Origin: Silanimonas sp.
GTDB lineage: Bacteria; Pseudomonadota; Gammaproteobacteria; Xanthomonadales; Xanthomonadaceae
Reading direction: 5' to 3'
Length of the DNA: 64,000 nt
Assembly (NCBI RefSeq): GCF_027531545.1
Contig: NZ_JAPZSC010000020.1
Span: 89,061 to 153,060, forward strand
Part shown: positions 54,527 to 61,558 of the stretch, in pieces
Layout: every line of letters starts with the position of its first letter
Position numbering within the stretch: position 1 is the first letter of the stretch
The notes under the pieces: model-generated
The model's database searches: none
Seen by the model: only the letters and a program-made list of their open reading frames with translations
Told to the model about the DNA's origin: nothing
Position numbers and translations under genes: made by a program

Positions 54527-56185
54527 TTACGGCGCGAGCAAGCTCGTGCGGCGGACTTCCCGACAGGGCGCGAGGAGGTCTTCACCCGGCATTCGCGCCG
54601 CCGTCTCCACCCGCATCAGCCCGAGGACGGTGCTGAACAGCACGTCGTGGGTGCGCGGATCGGCGTCCTGCTCCCGAAGGCAGGCGAGTTCGATGCTGTC
54701 GGCCTCGCGCAAGGCCGGCGAGAGCCACAGCCACATCGGCACCTTCAGCTGCTCTTCGGGCGCAATCATCCGCGGCACGCCATGGAGGTAGAGGCCGGAC
54801 TCCCCAAGCGATTCACCATGGTCGGAGAGGTAAATCAGCGCCGTATCGCGCGCGGCAGATTGGCCCTCCAGCCACGCGACCGCATCGGCGACGACCGTGT
54901 CGGTGTAAAGGATGGCGTTGTCGTAGGCGTTGACGATGGTGTCGCGCTCGCAGTCGCCGAGTTCATCGACCTCGCAGACCGGCGTGAAACGCTTGAAGGC
55001 CTCGGGATAACGCGCGTAGCAGGACGGCCCGTGGTTGCCCAGCATTTGCAGCACCACCACCGCATCGCCGGGCATGCGCGCGACCGCGGCATCGAGCTCG
55101 TGCAGCAGCACGCTGTCGAAGCACCGGTTGCCCTCGCAGTGGCCGGGCACGTTCGCTTCGAGGAAGCTCTCGAACGGCAGGCCCTCGCAGATTCCTTTGC
55201 AGCCGGTCTGGTTGTCGCGCCAGAGCGTTGAGACACCGAGGTGGGCGAGCAGATGCAGCAGCGACTCACTGCCGCGGATGGATTCGCGGTCGTAGTCGTG
55301 CAATCCCTGGCTGGAGAACATGCACGGCAGGGACACCTCGGTATTGGTGCCGCAGGCCTCGACGTCGGGGTAGTTCACGCCGTCGAGCGCAGCCAGCCGC
55401 GGCGTCGTTTGCCGGGCGTAGCCGTTGAGGCCCCAGTGGGCCGCATTCACCGTCTCCCCGACGACGATGACGACCAACCGCGGCCGCGCCCCCGCAGGGC
55501 GCTCGATGCGGGCATCGGTCGCGATGATCTGGCGCGGCGCATCCGCTCCGCGCCGCTCGCGCAGGGCTTTGCCGAGGGCGACCATCCAGTTGCCCGGAGC
55601 GATCAAGTGACGCATCGACTTCTCGTTGCGCATCAAGGACGAGAGTGACTGGTAGTTCAGTCCGATCGCCCCTAGGGCGACGACGAAGGCGATGGCGATG
55701 CCGACGGCGTGCATCGCGATCCCCTTCCCCGCGCTGCGCGACGGCGCACGCGTCCACCACACCAGCACGGAGGGCAACAGTCCGTGGAGCATCAAGGCCA
55801 GCAAGAAATCGGGCGTGATGAGCTCGCGGGCTTCCTTCGGTTCGGTGACCAGCACGTTCGCGACCATGTCACGGTCGATATAGACGTGGTAGCGGTCCAT
55901 GTAGAACGCCGCCGCCGCGGTGATGAAGAACACGACGGGCAGCACCACGTTCCGCGTCCAGCGGTTCACCACGAGAAGCAGCAGGCCGGCATGCAGCGCA
56001 GTGATGGCCACGAACATGCCGAGCCCCAGCGCCCACGCGCCGGCGGAGTGGCCGGGCTCGCTCGCGCGGAACGCCGCCCAGAACGAGGCGTTCGACGCGA
56101 GACTGAAGTACAGCGCAGCCAGCAGGGCCAAGGTGCCGCTGCCCACCGTCGGCCGGCGGAAGTCAACGAATGTGCGGACGGACAA
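54527..56185 (-). CDS. eptA: phosphoethanolamine transferase (EptA/MCR-like)
   Basis: This 552-residue inner-membrane enzyme has about five N-terminal helices (ALLAALYFSLASNASF, LGMFVAITALHAGLLLLVV) and a periplasmic alkaline-phosphatase-like catalytic domain. The nucleophile Thr lies in CGTNTEVSLPCMFSS, with metal-site segments VVIVVGETVNAAHWG and YLSDHGESLGESGLYLHG. Multiple Cys are consistent with the family's disulfides. It transfers phosphoethanolamine to lipid A or core sugars, a modification tied to polymyxin resistance. No pmrAB-type regulator is adjacent. The start is TTG 56185. Confidence 0.9.
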   Translation of the reverse strand: MSVRTFVDFRRPTVGSGTLALLAALYFSLASNASFWAAFRASEPGHSAGAWALGLGMFVAITALHAGLLLLVVNRWTRNVVLPVVFFITAAAAFYMDRYHVYIDRDMVANVLVTEPKEARELITPDFLLALMLHGLLPSVLVWWTRAPSRSAGKGIAMHAVGIAIAFVVALGAIGLNYQSLSSLMRNEKSMRHLIAPGNWMVALGKALRERRGADAPRQIIATDARIERPAGARPRLVVIVVGETVNAAHWGLNGYARQTTPRLAALDGVNYPDVEACGTNTEVSLPCMFSSQGLHDYDRESIRGSESLLHLLAHLGVSTLWRDNQTGCKGICEGLPFESFLEANVPGHCEGNRCFDSVLLHELDAAVARMPGDAVVVLQMLGNHGPSCYARYPEAFKRFTPVCEVDELGDCERDTIVNAYDNAILYTDTVVADAVAWLEGQSAARDTALIYLSDHGESLGESGLYLHGVPRMIAPEEQLKVPMWLWLSPALREADSIELACLREQDADPRTHDVLFSTVLGLMRVETAARMPGEDLLAPCREVRRTSLLAP

Positions 56186-56511
56186 GGTGATTCAACGATG
56201 GCGATGCAAGGGCGCGCAGTGTGCTCCGTTGTTCGCGCGCTTTCGCAAACCTTCCGTTAGTCGATGCTTAATCGCAATGCGAACGCTTCTTCTGCTGCGA
56301 ATTCGTATCGCGCCGAGCGAGGGGACTCATCCATTCGGCAAAGTCGCCGAAGCGCGATGGCCAGCGCGGCGCCGCGCCTTCAGCACGAAATGAATCGCGC
56401 GAGTTCGGTGGACCGCTCGGAGTCGTACATTAGCCCAACGACCGGGGGCTGCCGCGGTGGCGGCCCCGTCGACCGTTCCGCCCATCCACCCCGATCGCGA
56501 GCACTGCCGCC
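56186..56511. other. 326-bp divergent intergenic region between eptA and a lipoprotein gene
   Basis: No open frame with credible coding character or RNA signature was found here. The region serves two divergent 5' ends and should hold promoters of eptA (minus) and the lipoprotein (plus). I see no clear sigma-54 or sigma-28 element or inverted repeat I could name. Confidence 0.6.
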
Positions 56512-57240
56512 ATGAATGCCATGAACCGCCCGAACCTTCCGCTGGTCGTCGTCGCGATCACCCTCGCACTGGCCGGCTGCGGCCCTTCGAACGAGTCCGC
56601 CCCAGCCAGCACACCCACGGCCACGCCCGATGACGCGCCCGCAGAGAGCGTCGCACCGGAGCCGGCATCGGCATTCGTATGGCCCGCCAGCCTCGTGGTG
56701 GTCGGCGACGGCTTCCCGCAATCGGGAGACGCCTGCCGGCGTATCGGCGAAAGCGCCGCCACCGTCAATTGGCTCGATGACAGCGCGAGCCTCGTCGGTT
56801 GCCCGGCGGTCGAGGCGGCAGCGGCGCTCGGCGGCACGGCCGTCGGGGAGGTCGACGGCGTGTTCCTCGTCTCCGTGCCGAACAGCCCGGCCGCTGCCGG
56901 CGATGGCGACGGCCAAGGCGACGCCCTTGTCGAAGGCACGCCCTACCACGCCACGGCGCAAGTCCGCTGCGAGGGCTACAAGGGCGCCGCGCCGGGTTTC
57001 TGCGATGCCGGCGTGGTGCGGGGCCTTGAGACCGGCCCCTACGTCGAGGTGAGCCTGGCCGACGGCCGCCAGCGCACGATCTTCTTCAACCCCGACGGCA
57101 GCTTCCTGACCTTCTCCACGGCGGAAGCAGACGGCACCGCCGCGATGGCGACGGAATCGCGCCGCGAAGGCGACACCACGATCGCCATCCTCGGCACCGA
57201 GCGTTACGAGATCCCTGACGCCTTTGTTCTCGGGGACTGA
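56512..57240 (+). CDS. putative lipoprotein
   Basis: This 242-residue protein has a lipoprotein signal (LPLVVVAITLALAGC) followed by a Pro/Ala/Thr-rich linker and a globular domain with four Cys (GDACRRIG, LVGCPAVE, VRCEGYK, GFCDAG). These probably form two disulfides in the envelope. The C-terminal part (RTIFFNPDGSFLTFS, GTERYEIPDAFVLG) is beta-rich. I do not recognise the family. ATG 56521 is an alternative start three codons inside. Confidence 0.75.
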   Translation: MNAMNRPNLPLVVVAITLALAGCGPSNESAPASTPTATPDDAPAESVAPEPASAFVWPASLVVVGDGFPQSGDACRRIGESAATVNWLDDSASLVGCPAVEAAAALGGTAVGEVDGVFLVSVPNSPAAAGDGDGQGDALVEGTPYHATAQVRCEGYKGAAPGFCDAGVVRGLETGPYVEVSLADGRQRTIFFNPDGSFLTFSTAEADGTAAMATESRREGDTTIAILGTERYEIPDAFVLGD

Positions 57241-57316
57241 CGCCCATGCGCGTTGCCTTGGTCACGAACGCTGACGCCTTCGGCGGGCGGGAGCGTCGCG
57301 CGAGGCAGCGCCTTGA

Positions 57317-57748
57317 TCAGGAACCGGGGCCCTCGACCGCCCGCTCGCGCTCGATGACGTCGCTGCCGAAGCTCAAGCGCTTCGCGATCGGGCTGCCCGG
57401 GTCGATGACCCGCCAGAACGGCGGCACCGCGTCACGCGCGGCGCCGGCGCACAGGTCTTCCCACGCCGACTCGGCGATCACCCGCAGGTAGATCGCCGTC
57501 GTCACGGGGCAAGTCGCGTCGGCGCGATGACGTCGCGCCAGTTCGTTTCGCAGGCGCACGAGGTTGCGCGTCTCCCCGGACGGAATCGCCATCAGGTAGC
57601 GCGCGAGGATCTCTGGGCTGGCGATGAGCAGGCGGCTGCCGGCGCGGATGCCGGCGAAGTCCGCTTCGGTGGTCACCACGTGGGCCGGCTTCGCCTTGGC
57701 GATGCGCGCCTTCCACGACACGGGTTTGCTCTTCTTGCGCTCAGCCAT
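57317..57748 (-). CDS. MGMT/alkyltransferase-like family protein
   Basis: This 143-residue protein resembles the small MGMT-family group found in many proteobacteria: AIPSGETRNLVRLRNELARR, HRADATCPVTTAIYLRVIAE and VPPFWRVIDPGSPIAKRL. The last block corresponds to the PCHRV active site of O6-alkylguanine alkyltransferases but has Trp-Arg in place of Cys-His. Like alkyltransferase-like proteins it would bind DNA lesions without accepting the alkyl group. This is inference from motif position. It overlaps the SRPBCC gene by 8 bp. Confidence 0.65.
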   Translation of the reverse strand: MAERKKSKPVSWKARIAKAKPAHVVTTEADFAGIRAGSRLLIASPEILARYLMAIPSGETRNLVRLRNELARRHRADATCPVTTAIYLRVIAESAWEDLCAGAARDAVPPFWRVIDPGSPIAKRLSFGSDVIERERAVEGPGS

Positions 57749-58247
57749 TCGTCGTCGCCTTGCGGGATAGTTCCGCCTCGAGGTCTTCGAACCACGCCGC
57801 GAGGAACGCGTCGGGGTCGAAGAACACGCGGGCCATCAGCCGCGACCAAGGATGCCGCAGGGTGATCCGCTCTTCCACGCGCAGGCGCAGACCCTCGGGC
57901 GTCGGTGTCCATGCCGCCGTCCACGTGCCTTGAAGGCCGCGGTCATCCTCGAACACCAACCGATAGCGGTCGTCGCTCCGTTCGGTCCAGCGGAACCGCA
58001 GCACCCGGCCTCGCGCGTCGGTCTCCGTCCACTCATCCCCTGACACCTCGACGTGGGCGATGTCCCGACGCCAACGCGGCTGGTTCTCGACGGCGTCCAA
58101 CACCTGGCGCAGCGTGGCCACATCGGTGGCAAACACCCGTTCGGCGGCATGGTGGGTGGTGTCTGGCAGGGCCCGCGCCACGAACCACAGCAGGACGGGC
58201 ACGAGGACGAGCAGGGACAGCAGCAAGGTGGTGCGCATCGGCAGCAT
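57741..58247 (-). CDS. SRPBCC/START-like membrane-anchored protein
   Basis: This ~168-residue protein has one N-terminal hydrophobic helix (TLLLSLLVLVPVLLWFVA) and an SRPBCC-type lipid/ligand-binding fold, with FATDVATLRQVLDAVENQPR followed by beta-strands RYRLVFEDDRGLQGTWTAAW and RVEERITLRHPWSRLMARVF. Such proteins bind hydrophobic ligands; no substrate is indicated. The ATG could be 58247 or 58238. It overlaps the MGMT-like gene and is the last backbone gene before the accessory region. Confidence 0.75.
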   Translation of the reverse strand: MLPMRTTLLLSLLVLVPVLLWFVARALPDTTHHAAERVFATDVATLRQVLDAVENQPRWRRDIAHVEVSGDEWTETDARGRVLRFRWTERSDDRYRLVFEDDRGLQGTWTAAWTPTPEGLRLRVEERITLRHPWSRLMARVFFDPDAFLAAWFEDLEAELSRKATTNG

Positions 58248-58975
58248 CGGAGCGGGGCAGGAAGGGGGCTGCGATACGCTCGCACGGCGCGGTCTGCGGC
58301 CCAATAATCGGCGGAATTCCCGAGGAGCATCAGGGACATACCGCGATCGCGTCGGCCTCGAGCACGCTGGCGAACGCCGCCGTGTAGGCCGCGGGTTGCC
58401 ACGCCGGCCACACCACCGAAGCAATCATCCCCGCGGCGAGCACGAGAGCGGCAGCGGAAAAGGTCGAGGTGATGGCGGCAGGACGATGGTGGGCTACGCG
58501 CAGGATCGCGCCCGGCCCTGCGGCGCGCTTCCACGAACATCCTGCGTGCCACGGCCCCCGGAACCCTCCCATGGCGAGCCGAAACAAAGTTCCAAATTGT
58601 CGGGCCGCTAGGACGGGGCTAAAGGCGTTCGGAGCGGTCCCGTCTAGGGGGCAATAGTTCCAAATGGACCCCCGTGACATGGCCAACTGTCGGGCGTTAG
58701 CGAAAAGAAAGTTCCAAACGCCGCGCCGTAGGCGAAAAATGCCGACTAAACGTCGGGATAGACCTCCAGAACGAGCCCACCGGGCGGTCCGCGTGAAATG
58801 CGGGCGCTGCCCCGCCTAGGTCCTAGCCTCTCTGAGTTGAACGCCGCAGTGCCCGATGGCGAGTCGCAGCCCTTGCGATGACGTCACGAGAACCTGCGCG
58901 TGCATGCTGGCCCTGCCCTAGATCAAGCCGGCGCCAGTGGACATCATGCGGCGCGCATAGAGGAATCATCGGACC
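58248..58975. other. 728-bp intergenic region at the edge of the accessory block
   Basis: No gene with credible coding character was found. A minus-strand frame at 58330-58686 has only one hydrophobic stretch and no ribosome site I trust. The part from ~58560 holds short direct repeats (AGTTCCAAA at 58588, 58656 and 58710; TGTCGGG near 58599 and 58688). It may be debris of an old recombination locus. Confidence 0.5.
58588..58718. repeat. three AGTTCCAAA direct repeats with TGTCGGG companions
   Basis: AGTTCCAAA occurs at 58588-58596, 58656-58664 and 58710-58718. The first and third share a longer match (CGAAA, two variable bases, then AAGTTCCAAA). TGTCGGG follows the first copy and precedes the third. 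The spacing is irregular, so it is not a simple array. Confidence 0.6.
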
Positions 58976-59290
58976 ATGAAAAAGCGCACAGACAAGTCGA
59001 TTCTTGACGCGGGTCTTTACCTTAGCCACATGAACTACTACGCCACCGGCGAAGGTGTCAGGTCCTGTCTTGCGATAGGAGGCACCAAGGAGCGCTCGGA
59101 GACACTACTCAAAGAAAAGCTACCCGATTACTTTCATGCCTTGATTGTCACGGGACTAGCAGAAGCGAACGCAAGCCAAGACATACTGGCGATGATCGAG
59201 TGGTTGCCAGCGAAGGTCCGAGATGCTCTCGCCGAGATGCCACCTGGGACGGCGGAGTACTACTCGGAGTTCCACTACAACCTCGCGTGA
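58976..59290 (+). CDS. hypothetical protein in the accessory region
   Basis: This 104-residue protein has no signal peptide or membrane segment and no family I recognise. Visible stretches are LSHMNYYATGEGVRSCLAIG, RSETLLKEKLPDYFHALI and a C-terminus EYYSEFHYNLA. AGAGGAATC before ATG 58976 is a reasonable ribosome site. Base composition is much less GC-rich than the backbone, so it is probably acquired. It is on the plus strand, opposite to the cassette genes at 59584-62599, and I found no attC site beside it. Confidence 0.6.
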   Translation: MKKRTDKSILDAGLYLSHMNYYATGEGVRSCLAIGGTKERSETLLKEKLPDYFHALIVTGLAEANASQDILAMIEWLPAKVRDALAEMPPGTAEYYSEFHYNLA

Positions 59291-59583
59291 GCGCACACCA
59301 CATAGAGCGGGCGCCATTACGCTAGGTCCGAAATCGGACAAGATGGTCGGTCGCGTTGGCGCGACTGAAGATGCCGAGCTACACAGAGTCGGGGGGACGT
59401 CGCTGAGTAGCAAGTCTCTTTAAGGGCCGCTCGCTCAGTCGAATGGCCGGTGCGGGTCGGCTTGAGCCACCCAGCCGACGAACCAGCAGTCGCTCCCGCC
59501 GGCCTATGCCTCTCGATGGGATCAGGTGCTCAAAGCCAGCGGATAGTGCTGGACATCTGATCTCAGCATCAGAGCCAAAGTGC
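59291..59583. other. intergenic region with a repeat element and small hairpin
   Basis: A short hairpin, GTCCGA-AA-TCGGAC (59326-59339), follows the small plus-strand gene and may end its transcript, though no T-tract follows. The first copy of the ~40-bp element shared with 63050-63089 lies at 59441-59480. No gene is evident. The expected attC site at the 3' end of the HTH gene is not recognisable. Confidence 0.5.
59441..59480 (+). repeat. dispersed ~40-bp element, copy 1
   Basis: It starts GAATGGCCGGTGCGGGTCGG and continues with the shared GAGCCACCCAGCC core. In this copy GTCGGCT and AGCCGAC form a 7-bp stem around the core. The other copy, at 63050-63089, matches roughly 30 of 40 positions in the same orientation. 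The pair encloses the minus-strand cassette genes. Confidence 0.6.
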
Positions 59584-60024
59584 TTAGGCCGATCGGAGCG
59601 TCTCCAGGCGGCGCATCACTTCCTTTTTGCCGAGCTTCCTGAGCTCAACAAGAAAAGCGATAGCCTTGCCCTTGGGCTGAGAGCGTTGAGCTTCCCAGTG
59701 CGAGACGGCTCCGCTACTGACGCCGCAGAGCTGCGCCACATCCGCCTGCGAAAGGCCAAGCCGGACCCGCAGTGAGATGATCCCCTTAGCCGTGATCCGC
59801 TCTCGGGTGGCTGCACCTTTGGCGGCGGGCTGTTCCTTAGCCCCTCGCCCTGTCGAGCGCTTCAGACTGGCGACCTCGCGCTTCAGCGCTTGGACCTCCT
59901 GCTTGAGGTCGGAGAGCAGCTTTTTGTTGCCACGCGTGGCCTTGATCGATCCGTCGAAGAGTGCTTTTGCTTCCTTACGAGCCAGTCGGCGGATTTCAGC
60001 CCTGAGTGCTTCGTAAGCGGACAT
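59584..60024 (-). CDS. coiled-coil plus XRE-type HTH protein
   Basis: This 146-residue protein has a long helical N-terminal region (~1-75; KQEVQALKREVASLKRS forms a coiled coil), a basic Gly/Ala linker and an XRE-type HTH at ~98-135 (VRLGLSQADVAQLCGVSSGA). It resembles DNA-binding regulators of the Cro/C1 kind. A C-terminal helix (IAFLVELRKLGKKEVMRRL) follows. ATG 60024 has AAAGG at correct spacing; the longer frame to 60081 lacks one. It lies downstream of the attC-like site at 60149-60221, where a cassette gene should be. The role is unknown. Confidence 0.75.
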   Translation of the reverse strand: MSAYEALRAEIRRLARKEAKALFDGSIKATRGNKKLLSDLKQEVQALKREVASLKRSTGRGAKEQPAAKGAATRERITAKGIISLRVRLGLSQADVAQLCGVSSGAVSHWEAQRSQPKGKAIAFLVELRKLGKKEVMRRLETLRSA

Positions 60025-60148
60025 CTTGCTGCCTTTCTTTGGTTGAAGCTCGAGGATGCCTGCTCGCGGGCCAACCTGCACTCACTCCTTCTCTCGGGGA
60101 ACTAAAACGAAACCTCCCCAATCCGTCGCACGACGTCCAAAAGCGCTC

Positions 60149-60221
60149 ATTCAACGTGCGAGCTAAACGGCCGGATTAATCGCGAAGCGATTGATTGGTC
60201 CGCTTGAGCGAGTTGTTATGC
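60149..60221 (-). other. integron attC-like recombination site B
   Basis: Read on the minus strand the 73-bp site starts GCATAAC (R'', near RYYYAAC), runs through CGCTCAAGCGGACCA, the inner palindrome AATCGC-TTC-GCGATT and CCGGCCGTTTAGCTCG, and ends GTTGAAT (R', perfect GTTRRRY). The long imperfect inverted repeat with unpaired positions is the attC layout. It begins one base after the stop of the zinc-finger-like gene, as expected for a cassette. Confidence 0.85.
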
Positions 60222-60222
60222 C

Positions 60223-60528
60223 TCAAAGCGGAAGATCCGATATGGGGACGACTCGACACTCTATGGCCGCCGAACTCTCGGCCGAGTCTCTCGACGGATA
60301 GGGAACAAGCACAACGAGCATGAGATCAACTGGCACCCCTCTCGCCCGAGACGAAATGCTCCGAAGCCAGTCTTGTGGCGCAACGGATAGCCGCTTCTCT
60401 GCGGCACGACTTATCTGATAACGCCCGCAAAATGAGCACGAGAAGCTCTTTCGATTCCCCTGATCTGCAAAGGCAAAAACGGCCGGATTGGCACAAAGAA
60501 CGCAGTTTTGCTCTTGATTTGCGCTCAT
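60223..60528 (-). CDS. cassette-encoded small zinc-finger-like protein
   Basis: This 101-residue protein has two CxxC pairs (CVLCANPAVFAF and SCSFCGRYQIS) spaced like a small treble-clef or rubredoxin-type zinc site. The remainder has no recognisable fold. It starts 7 bp after the STN-domain gene's stop and ends just before attC B, so it is the second gene of the same cassette. The function is unknown. The CxxC/CxxC pairs may bind nucleic acid or a partner protein. Confidence 0.72.
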   Translation of the reverse strand: MSANQEQNCVLCANPAVFAFADQGNRKSFSCSFCGRYQISRAAEKRLSVAPQDWLRSISSRARGVPVDLMLVVLVPYPSRDSAESSAAIECRVVPISDLPL

Positions 60529-60535
60529 TTTTGGC

Positions 60536-61456
60536 TCAGCCCCTACGAACGCAGTTGTCTAGATCGCTCCTCGCGTCCTCATGTAAGCGAGCATACTCCG
60601 CCAGCGGAGCATCCTGAGGGATGGCCGCGGTCACTCTCTGATAAGCATCCCAACAGCGAGCGTTGTGCTCGTCCTTGTAGTTGACGCCAACTGCGGAATC
60701 CTGAACAGGCTGATGGGTCGGAGCGTTTTGAATGTGGAAACTTGAGCCCTGCTGGATGATCGACAGCTTGTTCGTGACAGCAATTTTCTCCAACGCATAG
60801 TCCCAAGGCACACTCACAGCGCACGCCGCTACGTTGCCACGCACGCCTTCGTCTGCGGTGAATTGCATACCAGACTCTTGTGCGATAAGGCTCAACAATG
60901 TGCGCAGAGGCACAGAATCAAACTGAAAAGAAACCGTCGTCCCGGAGTAGCCACTCATGTCATGCCCAAGCGGCGCGACGATGCAGTTGCTCGGCGCACT
61001 TGGCTGGCCTGCAATTGGATTGACGAACACCTCTGGCTTATTCGGCGAAACCGCCACTTGGGGCTCGACGACCCCGCTCGTTGGCTCTGCAACGGAGAGG
61101 TTCGAGTCAACCTTATGGGCGTCGATCGGCCGATCGGAACGCGATGAAATGACCGGAATGACAATGCCGGCGACTATTCCGATCGCGCAAATTCCAAGCA
61201 ACATCCAGCCGATGATTCGAGTCTCGGATTGCTTTTGCTCAGCCCCACTAATGCGCGCCTTGACTCTTCCAAGCCATACGTAAAGTGCGCTGCACACAAC
61301 CAAAACCAGCGCCTTGAGAAGAGCAACTGCCCACATGCCCCCCGTGACCTCACGAATGTTCGGAAGCCAACTCGTGATCACCGGCAGAAGACCAAGGATC
61401 TGCCAGGCAGCGACCAGACCTACCAGTACGCGAAGGATTCGAATCATCGTCAGCAT
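60536..61456 (-). CDS. cassette-encoded membrane protein with STN (secretin/TonB N-terminal) domain
   Basis: This 306-residue protein has three hydrophobic helices at the N-terminus (~8-30, ~38-60 and ~80-102: RVLVGLVAAWQILGLLPVI, LLKALVLVVCSALYVWL, GWMLLGICAIGIVAGIVIP). A probably periplasmic linker and an STN-like domain (~165-240) follow, with VSFQFDSVPLRTLLSLIAQE, SGMQFTADEGVRGNVAACAV and the VPWDYALEKI end. The C-terminal helix has Cys pairs. STN domains usually precede secretins or TonB receptors, but none is attached here. ATG 61456 has AGGGAG upstream, and the frame above it runs into attC A. It is first in a two-gene cassette. Confidence 0.75.
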   Translation of the reverse strand: MLTMIRILRVLVGLVAAWQILGLLPVITSWLPNIREVTGGMWAVALLKALVLVVCSALYVWLGRVKARISGAEQKQSETRIIGWMLLGICAIGIVAGIVIPVISSRSDRPIDAHKVDSNLSVAEPTSGVVEPQVAVSPNKPEVFVNPIAGQPSAPSNCIVAPLGHDMSGYSGTTVSFQFDSVPLRTLLSLIAQESGMQFTADEGVRGNVAACAVSVPWDYALEKIAVTNKLSIIQQGSSFHIQNAPTHQPVQDSAVGVNYKDEHNARCWDAYQRVTAAIPQDAPLAEYARLHEDARSDLDNCVRRG

Positions 61457-61476
61457 GCCGTGAACTCCCTTTTGCG

Positions 61477-61549
61477 GCCTAAGGTTTGAGCTAAGCGGCC
61501 ACATCAATCGCGAAGCGATTAACTGGTCCGCTTGAGCGAATAGTCAGCT
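61477..61549 (-). other. integron attC-like recombination site A
   Basis: This 73-bp site has the same size and architecture as site B: R''-like AGCTGAC, shared CGCTCAAGCGGACCA, inner palindrome AATCGC-TTC-GCGATT, GTGGCCGCTTAGCTC, and R'-like CTTAGGC. Both core boxes deviate from consensus (GAC for AAC, CTT for GTT), so recombination here may be impaired. It lies 9 bp past the stop of the RelA/SpoT gene and upstream of the STN gene. Confidence 0.82.
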
Positions 61550-61558
61550 CTGAACTCC

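Noticed and set aside
58330-58686. Minus-strand 118-codon membrane-like protein
   Set aside because: There is a single hydrophobic stretch, no convincing ribosome site and no recognised family, and it overlaps the repeat-rich debris.
59441-59583. Third attC site at the 3' end of the HTH gene
   Set aside because: A GGCCTAAGC motif is near the stop, but no long imperfect inverted repeat or GTTRRRY core matching the other two sites could be found.
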